Below, in pieces: positions 16,737 through 24,594 of a stretch of 54,319 nucleotides of DNA (its first letter is position 1; every line of letters begins with the position of its first letter). The DNA is from Erysipelotrichaceae bacterium (GTDB taxonomy: Bacteria > Bacillota_I > Bacilli_A > Erysipelotrichales > Erysipelotrichaceae), in NCBI GenBank assembly GCA_017539105.1, contig JAFYHQ010000045.1, forward strand, positions 1-54,319, given 5' to 3'. The notes beneath the pieces were generated by a model that saw nothing but the letters and a program-made list of their open reading frames with translations, made no database searches and was not told the DNA's origin. The translations under genes and the position numbers were made by a program.

Positions 16737-17654
16737 ATGAACTACAAAGATTACTTATCAATCACACCGGAAATCGAAGAAGCATTGAAAGAAGGCAAGC
16801 CGATCGTTGCCTTGGAATCTACCATTTTATCTCATGGCATGCCTTATCCGGAGAACCGGGAGTTTGCAGGCAAAGTGGAAGAGATCATCCGGGCTAAGGG
16901 TGCGATCCCTGCGACGACAGCGATCATCGATGGCAAGCTCAAGGTCGGTCTGAATGAGGATGAACTGGAACTCATGTGCAGAGCCGAAAATATCGCAAAA
17001 GCCTCCAGAAGAGACGTTCCTGTCTATCTGGTAACCAGACAGACCGCAGCGACGACCGTAGCAACGACGATGCTGATTGCGGACATGGCAGGCATCCGTG
17101 TCTTTGCGACAGGAGGGATCGGTGGCGTACACAGAGGCGCGCAAGAAACGATGGATATTTCTGCCGACCTGCAGGAATTCGCCAACACCAAGGTCTGCGT
17201 GGTCTCGGCAGGATGCAAATCGATCCTGGATATCGGACTGACTCTGGAATATCTGGAAACCTTCGGTGTGCCGGTATTAGGCTATCAGACTCCGGAATTC
17301 CCGGCTTTCTATACCAGATCCTCCGGATTCGGTGTCGATCATGAAGCAAAGGATGCGGCAGAAGTCGCGCAGATCCTCAAGACCAAATGGGATCTCGGAC
17401 TCAAGGGCGGTGTCGTGGTCGCGAATCCGATTCCGGAAGAGTATTCCATGGATCATAAGGTCATCGATAAAGCGATCGATCAGGCTGTCGCAATGGCCAA
17501 AGAAAAAGGCATCCGCGGCAAAGCAACGACCCCATTCCTGCTGGCAACGATCAAAGACATTACCGGGGGCGATTCTCTGGCAAGCAATCTGCAGCTGGCC
17601 TACAACAACGCCAGGGTCGCGGCAGATATCGCGATCGAATACGCAAAACTGTAA
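16737..17654 (+). CDS. psuG: Pseudouridine-5'-phosphate glycosidase
   Basis: 305 residues. The enzyme cleaves the C-C glycosidic bond of pseudouridine 5'-phosphate to uracil and ribose 5-phosphate. Family signatures are strong: VALESTILSHGMPYPEN near the N-terminus, TAIIDGKLKVGL, VFATGGIGGVHRGA, and VSAGCKSILDIGLTLEYLET with the catalytic Lys. The length is normal for the family (about 305-310). GAGAGGA precedes ATG 16737. With the upstream kinase it completes pseudouridine breakdown, feeding uracil to salvage. A terminator follows at once. Confidence 0.95.
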   Translation: MNYKDYLSITPEIEEALKEGKPIVALESTILSHGMPYPENREFAGKVEEIIRAKGAIPATTAIIDGKLKVGLNEDELELMCRAENIAKASRRDVPVYLVTRQTAATTVATTMLIADMAGIRVFATGGIGGVHRGAQETMDISADLQEFANTKVCVVSAGCKSILDIGLTLEYLETFGVPVLGYQTPEFPAFYTRSSGFGVDHEAKDAAEVAQILKTKWDLGLKGGVVVANPIPEEYSMDHKVIDKAIDQAVAMAKEKGIRGKATTPFLLATIKDITGGDSLASNLQLAYNNARVAADIAIEYAKL

Positions 17655-17660
17655 TCAGCA

Positions 17661-17687
17661 AACGATGATCAAAAGATCATCGTTTTT
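17661..17687 (+). terminator. Terminator of the psuK operon
   Basis: AACGATGATC (17661-17670), loop AAAA, GATCATCGTT (17675-17684), T tail. Confidence 0.88.
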
Positions 17688-17712
17688 CTTGAAATACTTG
17701 CATATCATATCG

Positions 17713-17721
17713 TGATAAAAT
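17713..17721 (+). promoter_or_regulatory. Extended -10 promoter of the 17740 operon
   Basis: TGATAAAAT (TG 17713-17714, hexamer 17716-17721), without a good -35. AAGGAA serves as ribosome site for ATG 17740. Confidence 0.55.
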
Positions 17722-17739
17722 CATAGTAAGGAAATCAGT

Positions 17740-18444
17740 ATGAATAAACCAATCATCGGAATCCCAAGCAAGCAGCCGTATCCTGTCGAAGGAGATCTTT
17801 GGCATCGGATGGAACTTGTGGATGAATTGCGTTATCTGGTGACGGAATACGGCGGCATTACGATCATGCTGCTGCCTGTGGAAAAGACGATGGAATTCAA
17901 TCAGAGCGACTGCGGAGACGATACCGTTCTGACAGAAGAAGAGATCGCCGATCTGCATCGTCAGGTGGATCTTTGCGATGGCATCCTTCTGCAGGGAGGC
18001 TTGTACAGCTGTTCCTATGAAGTCGAGATCGCCCGCTACGCATTGGAAAAAGACCTGCCGATGCTCGGTATCTGTGCCGGCTTCAACAACATCCTTCGCG
18101 CCTTGGGATCCAATGTCTACGAAGATACGACAGGCAGCCACAATCATTACGCAAAAGAGTATCGTCATCCGATCACTGTGATTCCCGGTACCAGGCTCTA
18201 TGATTTCATTTCTCAGGAAGAATATCAGGTCAACAGCCTGCACACGATGATGGCAACAAAGGAAATGGTAGAACCCTATGCGCGGATCTGCGCTTATGAT
18301 GAAGATGGACACGTGGAATCGTTCGATGTTCCAAACAGGAAGTTTGTCCTGGCTGTGAAGTGGCATCCGGAACTGATGATGGAAGAAGAATATACACAGA
18401 AACTGTTTCAGGCATATATGGATGCCTGCAAGAAAGAAGGTTAA
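17740..18444 (+). CDS. Class I glutamine amidotransferase-like hydrolase (gamma-Glu-GABA hydrolase / peptidase C26 family)
   Basis: 234 residues, one triad-type amidotransferase domain. The start IIGIPSKQP is typical of the PuuD/C26 group. The nucleophile elbow is GICAGFNN (Cys112), and KWHPEL near residue 208 supplies His and Glu. The strand before the oxyanion site reads DGILLQGGLYSCSY, where PuuD-type enzymes usually have G-G-x-D-x-x-P; this loop is therefore divergent. The family hydrolyses gamma-glutamyl amides. With no polyamine genes nearby, the true substrate is uncertain. It is the first gene of a run ending near 24490. Confidence 0.85.
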   Translation: MNKPIIGIPSKQPYPVEGDLWHRMELVDELRYLVTEYGGITIMLLPVEKTMEFNQSDCGDDTVLTEEEIADLHRQVDLCDGILLQGGLYSCSYEVEIARYALEKDLPMLGICAGFNNILRALGSNVYEDTTGSHNHYAKEYRHPITVIPGTRLYDFISQEEYQVNSLHTMMATKEMVEPYARICAYDEDGHVESFDVPNRKFVLAVKWHPELMMEEEYTQKLFQAYMDACKKEG

Positions 18445-18447
18445 CCT

Positions 18448-19482
18448 ATGGCACAACATGAAATCACTCAGAAACATCCCTTGCTAGATGAAAAAGGTCA
18501 TCTGATCGAAACAGGCTATGCGAAAAGCCTGATCCTGGATTATGAACGCAGCAGGATCAAGGCCCATCCGACCAGGATCAAGGAATGGGACTATTATCTG
18601 ATCTACAATAAGGACTATGCGATCTGTCTGACGATCGATGACAACTCTTATATGGCGCTGGATTCCATTTCGTTCATCGATTTCGTAAACAAGTGGGAAC
18701 ACACCAATTCTCCGATGAAAGTATGGACTATGGGCAACAGGAACTTTCCTGCGACTTCGGAAAAGGGAAACGTCAAAGGAGAAGGAAAAGGCTACTGCAT
18801 CGAATTCTTGAATGATGGAAAAGACAGAACGCTGAATTTCCGTATGGACAACTTCATGGATGGAAAACCGATCGAAGGTTCCATCACTTTAAAAGATCCG
18901 CATGACGAATCCATGGTCATCGTAACCCCATACAAAGAAAGCAAAGTCCATTTCTATTACAACCAGAAGATCAACTGCATGCCTGCGGAAGGCTATTTCA
19001 CTTTCGATGGCAAGGATTACCATTTCGATCCGAAAGACAGTTTCGGTACTTTGGACTGGGGCAGAGGCGTATGGACATATAAGAACACCTGGTACTGGGG
19101 CTCGGCTTCCGGCATGGTGAAAGGCCATCGCTTCGGTTTCAATATCGGCTACGGGTTCGGCGATACTTCGAATGCTTCCGAGAATATGCTGTTCTATGAC
19201 GGAAAGGCGCACAAACTGTCCCAAGTCGTCTTCCATATTCCTGTGAAAGACGACAAAGACGACTATCTCTCGCCATGGACCTTCTCTTCCGATGACGGAC
19301 GTTTCGAGATGGATTTCGTTCCTGTGCTCGACCGTGCCGCCAATACGGACTTCGTCATCCTCGGTTCCAACCAGCACCAGGTGTTCGGATACTACACGGG
19401 AACAGCGATCCTGGATGATGGAACAGAAGTAAAGATCAAAGATTTCCTGGGCTTTGCCGAGAAAGTCAGCAACAAGTGGTAA
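18448..19482 (+). CDS. DUF2804 family protein
   Basis: 344 residues. The signature TLDWGRGVWTYKNTWYWGSA is characteristic of DUF2804, followed by HRFGFNIGYGFGD. The domain is beta-rich with many Trp, Tyr and Asp, resembling lipocalin-like or glycosidase-like beta sandwiches. No catalytic residues are established that I know of. It has no signal peptide. The gene follows the amidotransferase after 3 bases, with GAAGG as ribosome site. Function unknown. Confidence 0.85.
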   Translation: MAQHEITQKHPLLDEKGHLIETGYAKSLILDYERSRIKAHPTRIKEWDYYLIYNKDYAICLTIDDNSYMALDSISFIDFVNKWEHTNSPMKVWTMGNRNFPATSEKGNVKGEGKGYCIEFLNDGKDRTLNFRMDNFMDGKPIEGSITLKDPHDESMVIVTPYKESKVHFYYNQKINCMPAEGYFTFDGKDYHFDPKDSFGTLDWGRGVWTYKNTWYWGSASGMVKGHRFGFNIGYGFGDTSNASENMLFYDGKAHKLSQVVFHIPVKDDKDDYLSPWTFSSDDGRFEMDFVPVLDRAANTDFVILGSNQHQVFGYYTGTAILDDGTEVKIKDFLGFAEKVSNKW

Positions 19483-19522
19483 TTCCGTTTCAAGATAAAA
19501 TAGAAAAATACCGGAGGTCCTT

Positions 19523-20170
19523 ATGGATAAGAAAACAATGCTTATCATCTGTCTTGCGATACTGATACTATCGGAAGTATCAAGAAGAGCCTTTAAGAAT
19601 GCCGTTTCCAACAAGCTCACCCGTTTATTGCTGAACGGGGAATATGAGGCTTTTGATAAACTGGCGGATCGATTCTATACGAAGTATCTTGTGGCGCCTT
19701 TCAATCTCGATTACATCAAGATGAATTCTTATCTGTCGCGCGGCGATGACAGGAAGGTCAAAGAGATCTTTGATCATTTCGAGAACTGCCGTCTGAATAA
19801 AGCCCAGAGATTTGCCGTCTATTCCAATGCGTTCTATTACTATCTGACGCTAGAAGATACACAGAAATGCAAGAAATACTACAAGCTGCTGAAAGAAAAC
19901 GCCGATGCCAGCCAGGATACGACGATGATCGATTGGCTGAACGACGCATATGTCGAGAATGGAACGAAGTATCTGGACGAGATCTTAAGCAGATACGAGA
20001 ATGCGCGGGACAGCGTAAAACCGCAGCTGGATGCATTGCTGGCAAGGAACTATGAAAACAAAGGCGACAAGAAGAACGCGAATATCTATAACAAGAAACT
20101 GAATGAATATGCGAAAGAACTGGATCAAAAGCTGAACGAACAGCAGGAAGGAAAGAAAGATGTGGAATAG
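19523..20170 (+). CDS. Membrane-anchored helical-repeat (TPR-like) protein
   Basis: 215 residues. A short N-terminal hydrophobic segment (LIICLAILILSEV) can act as an uncleaved anchor. The remainder is all helical with a TPR-like rhythm of aromatic and small residues (YLSRGDDRKVKEIFDHF, AFYYYLTLEDTQKCKKYY, NYENKGDKKNANIYNKKL) and a Gln/Glu/Lys-rich tail. This suggests a protein-interaction role at the membrane. The exact family is not recognised. GGAGG precedes ATG 19523. The 3' end overlaps the next gene by 11 bases. Confidence 0.65.
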   Translation: MDKKTMLIICLAILILSEVSRRAFKNAVSNKLTRLLLNGEYEAFDKLADRFYTKYLVAPFNLDYIKMNSYLSRGDDRKVKEIFDHFENCRLNKAQRFAVYSNAFYYYLTLEDTQKCKKYYKLLKENADASQDTTMIDWLNDAYVENGTKYLDEILSRYENARDSVKPQLDALLARNYENKGDKKNANIYNKKLNEYAKELDQKLNEQQEGKKDVE

Positions 20171-20924
20171 TTTCAATACCGCCGATTACAACGGCATGCT
20201 GGCGGAAACGATCGAAATCAAAGGCTATCATGACGATCCGATCCATGCCTACTATGCGAAAACGCTGGTACCAGGGAAACATCCCGATATCGTGCTGATC
20301 CCGCATATGCCCGGATGGGATGAATGGTGCAGGGAAACGTCGAGGCGGTTCTGCGAGCACGGATACAATGTCGTATGTCCGGACATCTACAGCCGGTATG
20401 GAACAGGGACACCGGTCGAGGTATCTTCCAGGATGAGAGAAGAAGGACTGGTGAGCGATGAATCTGTCATGGGGGATGTGAAGGCTTCTTTGGATTTTCT
20501 GAAGGAACAGGACAATTCCAATGACAAAGCTGGAGTCATCGGCATGTGCTCGGGCGGAAGACACACCTTCCTGGCAGCCTGCACTCTGGATGGCATCGAT
20601 GCCGCAGTGGATTGTTGGGGCGGAGGAGTTATCATGAAAGAAGAAGATCTCAATGAAGCAAGACCGCAGTCTCCGATCGATTTGGCAGAGAATCTGAACT
20701 GTCCGCTGCTGGGCATCTTCGGGAATGATGACCGCATGCCTACGCCGGAAGAAGTAGATAAGACGGAAGAGGTGCTGAAATCACTCAACAAAGACTACGA
20801 ATTCCACCGCTATGACGGCGCAGGCCATGGCATCTGGTACTACGACAAACCGATGTATCGGCAGGAACAGGCCATGGATTCCTTCAATAAAGTCATAGAG
20901 TTTTTTGATAGACATCTGAAATGA
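20160..20924 (+). CDS. Dienelactone hydrolase family protein
   Basis: 254 residues, alpha/beta-hydrolase fold. The nucleophile is cysteine in GMCSGG (Cys130), as in true dienelactone hydrolases; GNDDRMP supplies Asp and GAGHGIW His. HPDIVLIPHMPGWDEW forms the first strand and oxyanion region. These enzymes open lactones or hydrolyse related esters, but the natural substrate of gut Firmicute members is unknown. It begins inside the preceding gene behind GGAAGGAAAG and overlaps the radical SAM gene by 4 bases, so all three are translationally coupled. Confidence 0.9.
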   Translation: MWNSFNTADYNGMLAETIEIKGYHDDPIHAYYAKTLVPGKHPDIVLIPHMPGWDEWCRETSRRFCEHGYNVVCPDIYSRYGTGTPVEVSSRMREEGLVSDESVMGDVKASLDFLKEQDNSNDKAGVIGMCSGGRHTFLAACTLDGIDAAVDCWGGGVIMKEEDLNEARPQSPIDLAENLNCPLLGIFGNDDRMPTPEEVDKTEEVLKSLNKDYEFHRYDGAGHGIWYYDKPMYRQEQAMDSFNKVIEFFDRHLK

Positions 20925-22042
20925 GCAAGCCTTATGTACTGATGGTCAAAACGGCAGGATCCGTCTGCAACATGCATTGCGATTACTGCTACTATATCGA
21001 CAAGAGACAGGATCATTTCATGCGTACCGATGTCCTGGAACAGATGATCCGGGACTATTTCTCTTCCTATCCGGGACCGGTCTACTCTTTTGTATGGCAC
21101 GGGGGAGAGCCGACCCTGCTGGGTCTGGATTTCTATCGGGAAGCGGTACGGCTGGAGAAACAGTATCTTCCTCAAGGGACCGTCTGCTGGAACAATCTGC
21201 AGACCAATGGAACGCTTCTGAATGAGGAATGGTGCCGTTTCCTGGCGGAAGAAAACTTCGATGTAGGCATCAGTATCGACGGCACGAAAGCGATCCATGA
21301 ACGTTACCGTCACAACGGAAGCTACGAGGATATCGTGAAGCATATCAGGATGCTTCAAAGCTGCAATAAACAGCCGGATCTCTTGTGCGCTCTCACCGAA
21401 GATGCGGCACAGGATGCCTTGGAAACTTACCATGCCTTGAGAGATCTGAACACGGGATGGATACAGTTCATTCCTGTCATCAGCGATAAGAACGAGATCG
21501 CATCAAAGGCTTCTCTGAAGGCAGAAACTTATGGCTGTTTCCTGGTCACGGTATTCGAAGAATGGATCCGTAACGATATCGATCATCTGGGGATACAGTT
21601 CTTCATGGAACTGCTCAACATCCTATCCGGAGGACAGGCATCCCTGTGCTACATGTCAGAGACCTGCGGGAGAGCACTGATCATCGAACATGACGGTTCC
21701 GTCTATTCCTGCGATCATTTCGTCGATGAGAAGCACAGGCTGGGAACACTTCAGGAGAAACGTCTTGCGGATATGATCGAATCGGAAGAACAGTTCGCTT
21801 TCGGAACACGCAAGCACAGTGACTTATCCGTTCGATGCAAGGCTTGTCCGTATCTCAGATTATGCTACGGAGGATGCCCGAAAGACAGGCAGGAAGGCCG
21901 ATACGAACTGTGCGAAGGGCTGTTGCATTTCTTTGAACAGGAAACCGATAAGCTGCAGCTTATCATAACGATGCTTAAGAATAAGAAAACATTAACAGAA
22001 GTGAAAGGATATTTCAGAGATGGAAAAAACGATTCAGAATGA
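20921..22042 (+). CDS. Radical SAM/SPASM enzyme of the anaerobic sulfatase-maturase type
   Basis: 373 residues. The radical SAM cluster is bound by Cys16, Cys20 and Cys23 (CNMHCDYCYY). WHGGEPTL is the glycine-rich SAM motif, and QTNGTLL and GISIDG follow as in anSMEs. The C-terminal SPASM region has the cysteines for two auxiliary 4Fe-4S clusters (TCG...YSC, CKACPY, LCYGGCPKD, LCEG). anSMEs oxidise a Cys or Ser of a sulfatase to formylglycine without oxygen, which fits an anaerobe. No sulfatase lies in this window, so the client is elsewhere or the enzyme modifies another protein or peptide. It overlaps both neighbours. Confidence 0.88.
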   Translation: MSKPYVLMVKTAGSVCNMHCDYCYYIDKRQDHFMRTDVLEQMIRDYFSSYPGPVYSFVWHGGEPTLLGLDFYREAVRLEKQYLPQGTVCWNNLQTNGTLLNEEWCRFLAEENFDVGISIDGTKAIHERYRHNGSYEDIVKHIRMLQSCNKQPDLLCALTEDAAQDALETYHALRDLNTGWIQFIPVISDKNEIASKASLKAETYGCFLVTVFEEWIRNDIDHLGIQFFMELLNILSGGQASLCYMSETCGRALIIEHDGSVYSCDHFVDEKHRLGTLQEKRLADMIESEEQFAFGTRKHSDLSVRCKACPYLRLCYGGCPKDRQEGRYELCEGLLHFFEQETDKLQLIITMLKNKKTLTEVKGYFRDGKNDSE

Positions 22043-22859
22043 AAAAGTGACAGTGACGATTTCGACAAGAGCTGCCGAAGTGATCAGCTTTGTGGACAAA
22101 GACACATCGATCGAACGGGTCTGGTGCCGTGATCCCAAATACTGGATCAACTGCAATCCTGTCCTGTTCCCATATACCGGACTGCTTCCGGAGGGCAAAT
22201 ATACGTATCAGGGAAAAGAATACAGTCTGGGATCGCATGGACTGGCAAGATATGCCGATTTCATTTTTGAAGATGTGAAAGAAGACGAGGCGACCTTGTC
22301 CCTCAGCAGCAACGAGGAACTGCTCAAAGTCTATCCGTTCCATTTCAAGCTGACCGTGAACTACAAGCTGGATGGCAAGAAGCTCCTGATCCATTACCGT
22401 CTGGATAATCTCGAGGAAGAAGAGCTTCCTTTCACCATCGGTTTCCATCCTGCCTTCAACTGTCCGATGACAGAAGATTCAATCTTCGATGACTACTATC
22501 TGGAATTCGCCCACGAAGAAGATCTGCACAATCCCGATTTCCCTGATCTTAATCATGGGAAAACGATCATGCTGAAGGATGTGCTCTATGATAAGCAGCT
22601 GTTCTATCATAACGGCCAGATCACTTCGCCTTATGTCGATCTCACAAACGGCAGACACGCCATCCGTGTCGGCATCGAAGGTTATGATACCCTGGGCTTC
22701 TGGCGCAAGAACAATGATACGCCATTCGTCTGCATCGAACCGTGGTATCCGAGAAACGGACTGAAGAAAGCGCCATTCTTCCGTGGAGAAGAACTCTACA
22801 ACCGTCTTCCCGGGAAAGAAAGCTTCAAATGCGAATACTACTGGGAGATTGTAAAATAG
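22020..22859 (+). CDS. Aldose 1-epimerase family protein
   Basis: 279 residues, galactose-mutarotase-like beta-sandwich. Active-site candidates are His in GSHGLAR, His in GFHPAF and Glu in VCIEPW. FPYTGLLPEGKYTYQGK is typical of the LacX-like branch. Such enzymes interconvert the alpha and beta anomers of free sugars or sugar phosphates. The gene starts 23 bases before the end of the radical SAM gene, a longer overlap than others here. The substrate is not known; the GH42 operon in this window could supply galactose (inference). Confidence 0.88.
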   Translation: MEKTIQNEKVTVTISTRAAEVISFVDKDTSIERVWCRDPKYWINCNPVLFPYTGLLPEGKYTYQGKEYSLGSHGLARYADFIFEDVKEDEATLSLSSNEELLKVYPFHFKLTVNYKLDGKKLLIHYRLDNLEEEELPFTIGFHPAFNCPMTEDSIFDDYYLEFAHEEDLHNPDFPDLNHGKTIMLKDVLYDKQLFYHNGQITSPYVDLTNGRHAIRVGIEGYDTLGFWRKNNDTPFVCIEPWYPRNGLKKAPFFRGEELYNRLPGKESFKCEYYWEIVK

Positions 22860-22867
22860 GAGATCTT

Positions 22868-23500
22868 ATGCCATTTGATTTCAAGAAAGAATACAAAGAA
22901 TTCTATCTGCCTCCGAATAAACCGGGGATCATTGAAGTGCCTGCGATGAACTATATCGCTGTCAGAGGCAAGGGAGATCCCAACGAGGAAGATGGAGACT
23001 ATAAAGCATCTATAGGCTTGCTGTATGGGATCGCGTTTACGATCAAGATGTCTTATAAAGGCGATCACCAGATCCCGGGTTATTTCAGCTATGTGGTGCC
23101 TCCTTTGGAAGGTTTCTGGTGGCAGGAAGGCGTGGACGGGATCGATTATGCCCACAAAGAGAACTATGAATGGATCTCGGTGATCCGTCTGCCTGATTTT
23201 GTCACGAAAGAAGAATTCAACTGGGCCAAAGAAGAAGCGACCCTGAAGAAGAAAACGGATTTCTCACCTGTGGAATTCTTTCATTACGAAGAAGGACTCT
23301 GCGTCCAATGTATGCATATCGGCTCGTACGACGTCGAACCGGCTACGGTAAAGAGGATGGATGAATACATCGCGGAACAGGGCTATGTGACGGATATCAC
23401 CGCTCAGCGTTTCCATCACGAGATCTATCTGAGCGATGTCAGAAAGACTGCTCCCGAGAAACTGAAGACCGTGATCCGTCATCCGATCAGGAAGATATAA
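22868..23500 (+). CDS. GyrI-like small-molecule-binding domain protein
   Basis: 210 residues from ATG 22868 (TAGGAG upstream); the open frame extends further 5' but that part is inside the epimerase gene. The fold is the GyrI/SHS2-type module: PAMNYIAVRGKGDP, LLYGIAFTIKM, PPLEGFWW and a C-terminal HEIYLSDVRK. It is the stand-alone form without an AraC or MerR DNA-binding domain. These proteins bind or hydrolyse small hydrophobic compounds. No ligand is evident. Confidence 0.85.
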   Translation: MPFDFKKEYKEFYLPPNKPGIIEVPAMNYIAVRGKGDPNEEDGDYKASIGLLYGIAFTIKMSYKGDHQIPGYFSYVVPPLEGFWWQEGVDGIDYAHKENYEWISVIRLPDFVTKEEFNWAKEEATLKKKTDFSPVEFFHYEEGLCVQCMHIGSYDVEPATVKRMDEYIAEQGYVTDITAQRFHHEIYLSDVRKTAPEKLKTVIRHPIRKI

Positions 23501-23503
23501 AAT

Positions 23504-24490
23504 ATGAAAAAGAAAAAAGATATCTGGACAATACTTTTACTGACTGCGGCAATCGCGTTTTTTCTGTTTGTTTCATGCAGAACACTTACGGGAATACAGA
23601 GGCTGTCTGAAGATTATCATTTCCTGATGGATTACGATCTCTCGCAGGATATGAATGGTCAGATCTATTACGCCGACGGATTGTATGGCGAAATCGGCTA
23701 TGGGATCGAGATCATTGCGGATGATCCGCAGATGGCGGAAACGCTGAGAGACTATCTGCATTCTTCTTTGCGTTTCATCGACAGACGTATCCTGTCCTGC
23801 GGACTTCTGTATTCGATGCTGACGAGCGTCATGATCGCATACGGCTTGTATCGGCGTTATGGAAGCGATCCTTTGAAACATACGTTTAGCATCGTTCTTT
23901 CCTTTCTAGGCATCTATGCCGCTTATCTTCTGTTTGTCTGGATCCTGCATCTGCTTTTCAAGGTGCCGTTCTATCCGACATTGTCATTGACCTTTGTTGC
24001 CGGCATCCTGTCGGTCATTGCCGGACATTGCGCACTTGGCATCCTGTTTCGTTTCTTCCGTTTCCGGAAGATCCTCTCCCTCGCGGCGATCCCTCTGGTG
24101 CTGGCATCGTTTATCCTTGGTTTCCTCTTTGAACACGGACTGTATTGCGAACCGTATCAGGAATCGTTCTCCTATCTCGCGGATATCGATCCGAGAGTGC
24201 TGGAAGAAGATTTCGATGGAATCTATTACGATGAAGAAAAGAACGTCATGGTGCTGGAAGGCATAGAATATGCTTCGGAACAGGTGGAAGATCCCGACCA
24301 TCTGAAAGGTCTTCCAAGAGTTGGAGCATACCTCTATGAAATGCTGAACCCTTATGCTGGGAACAGCTTGTTCTTCTATGAAGAAGCGGAAGGAACGAAA
24401 CTTCCTGAGTATGTTCCTCTGCTCTATGTCGCCAAAGCGATCCTCTGGATCATCGCATCGCTGAAAATCAGGCCCCGCAGACAAGCATAA
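23504..24490 (+). CDS. Multi-pass membrane protein of unknown function
   Basis: 328 residues. An N-terminal hydrophobic helix (TILLLTAAIAFFLFVSC) could be a lipoprotein-like signal, but the residues before the Cys do not form a clean lipobox. An extracytoplasmic acidic segment follows, then four or five membrane helices (about residues 95-215), a second acidic loop of about 90 residues, and a final helix (YVPLLYVAKAILWIIASLKI). No family recognised. It starts 3 bases after the GyrI-like gene and probably ends this operon. Confidence 0.65.
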   Translation: MKKKKDIWTILLLTAAIAFFLFVSCRTLTGIQRLSEDYHFLMDYDLSQDMNGQIYYADGLYGEIGYGIEIIADDPQMAETLRDYLHSSLRFIDRRILSCGLLYSMLTSVMIAYGLYRRYGSDPLKHTFSIVLSFLGIYAAYLLFVWILHLLFKVPFYPTLSLTFVAGILSVIAGHCALGILFRFFRFRKILSLAAIPLVLASFILGFLFEHGLYCEPYQESFSYLADIDPRVLEEDFDGIYYDEEKNVMVLEGIEYASEQVEDPDHLKGLPRVGAYLYEMLNPYAGNSLFFYEEAEGTKLPEYVPLLYVAKAILWIIASLKIRPRRQA

Positions 24491-24533
24491 AATGGCATTT
24501 CTTCTCAAATAAACGGGTATACTTGCTGTTTAC

Positions 24534-24561
24534 TTGAGTATTATCATGAACATGTTATAAT
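24534..24561 (+). promoter_or_regulatory. Promoter of the first ABC exporter pair
   Basis: -35 TTGAGT (24534-24539), 16-bp spacer, extended -10 TGTTATAAT (24553-24561). One of the better complete promoters in the window. Confidence 0.7.
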
Positions 24562-24568
24562 TACCTGT

Positions 24569-24584
24569 GACGGCGCAAGCCGTC
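24569..24584 (+). promoter_or_regulatory. 5'-end hairpin with GNRA loop in the ABC exporter leader
   Basis: GACGGC (24569-24574), GCAA tetraloop, GCCGTC (24579-24584). It begins at or within a base or two of the predicted 5' end. The next 10 bases, GATCTTATCT, contain no Shine-Dalgarno before ATG 24595. Confidence 0.55.
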
Positions 24585-24594
24585 GATCTTATCT

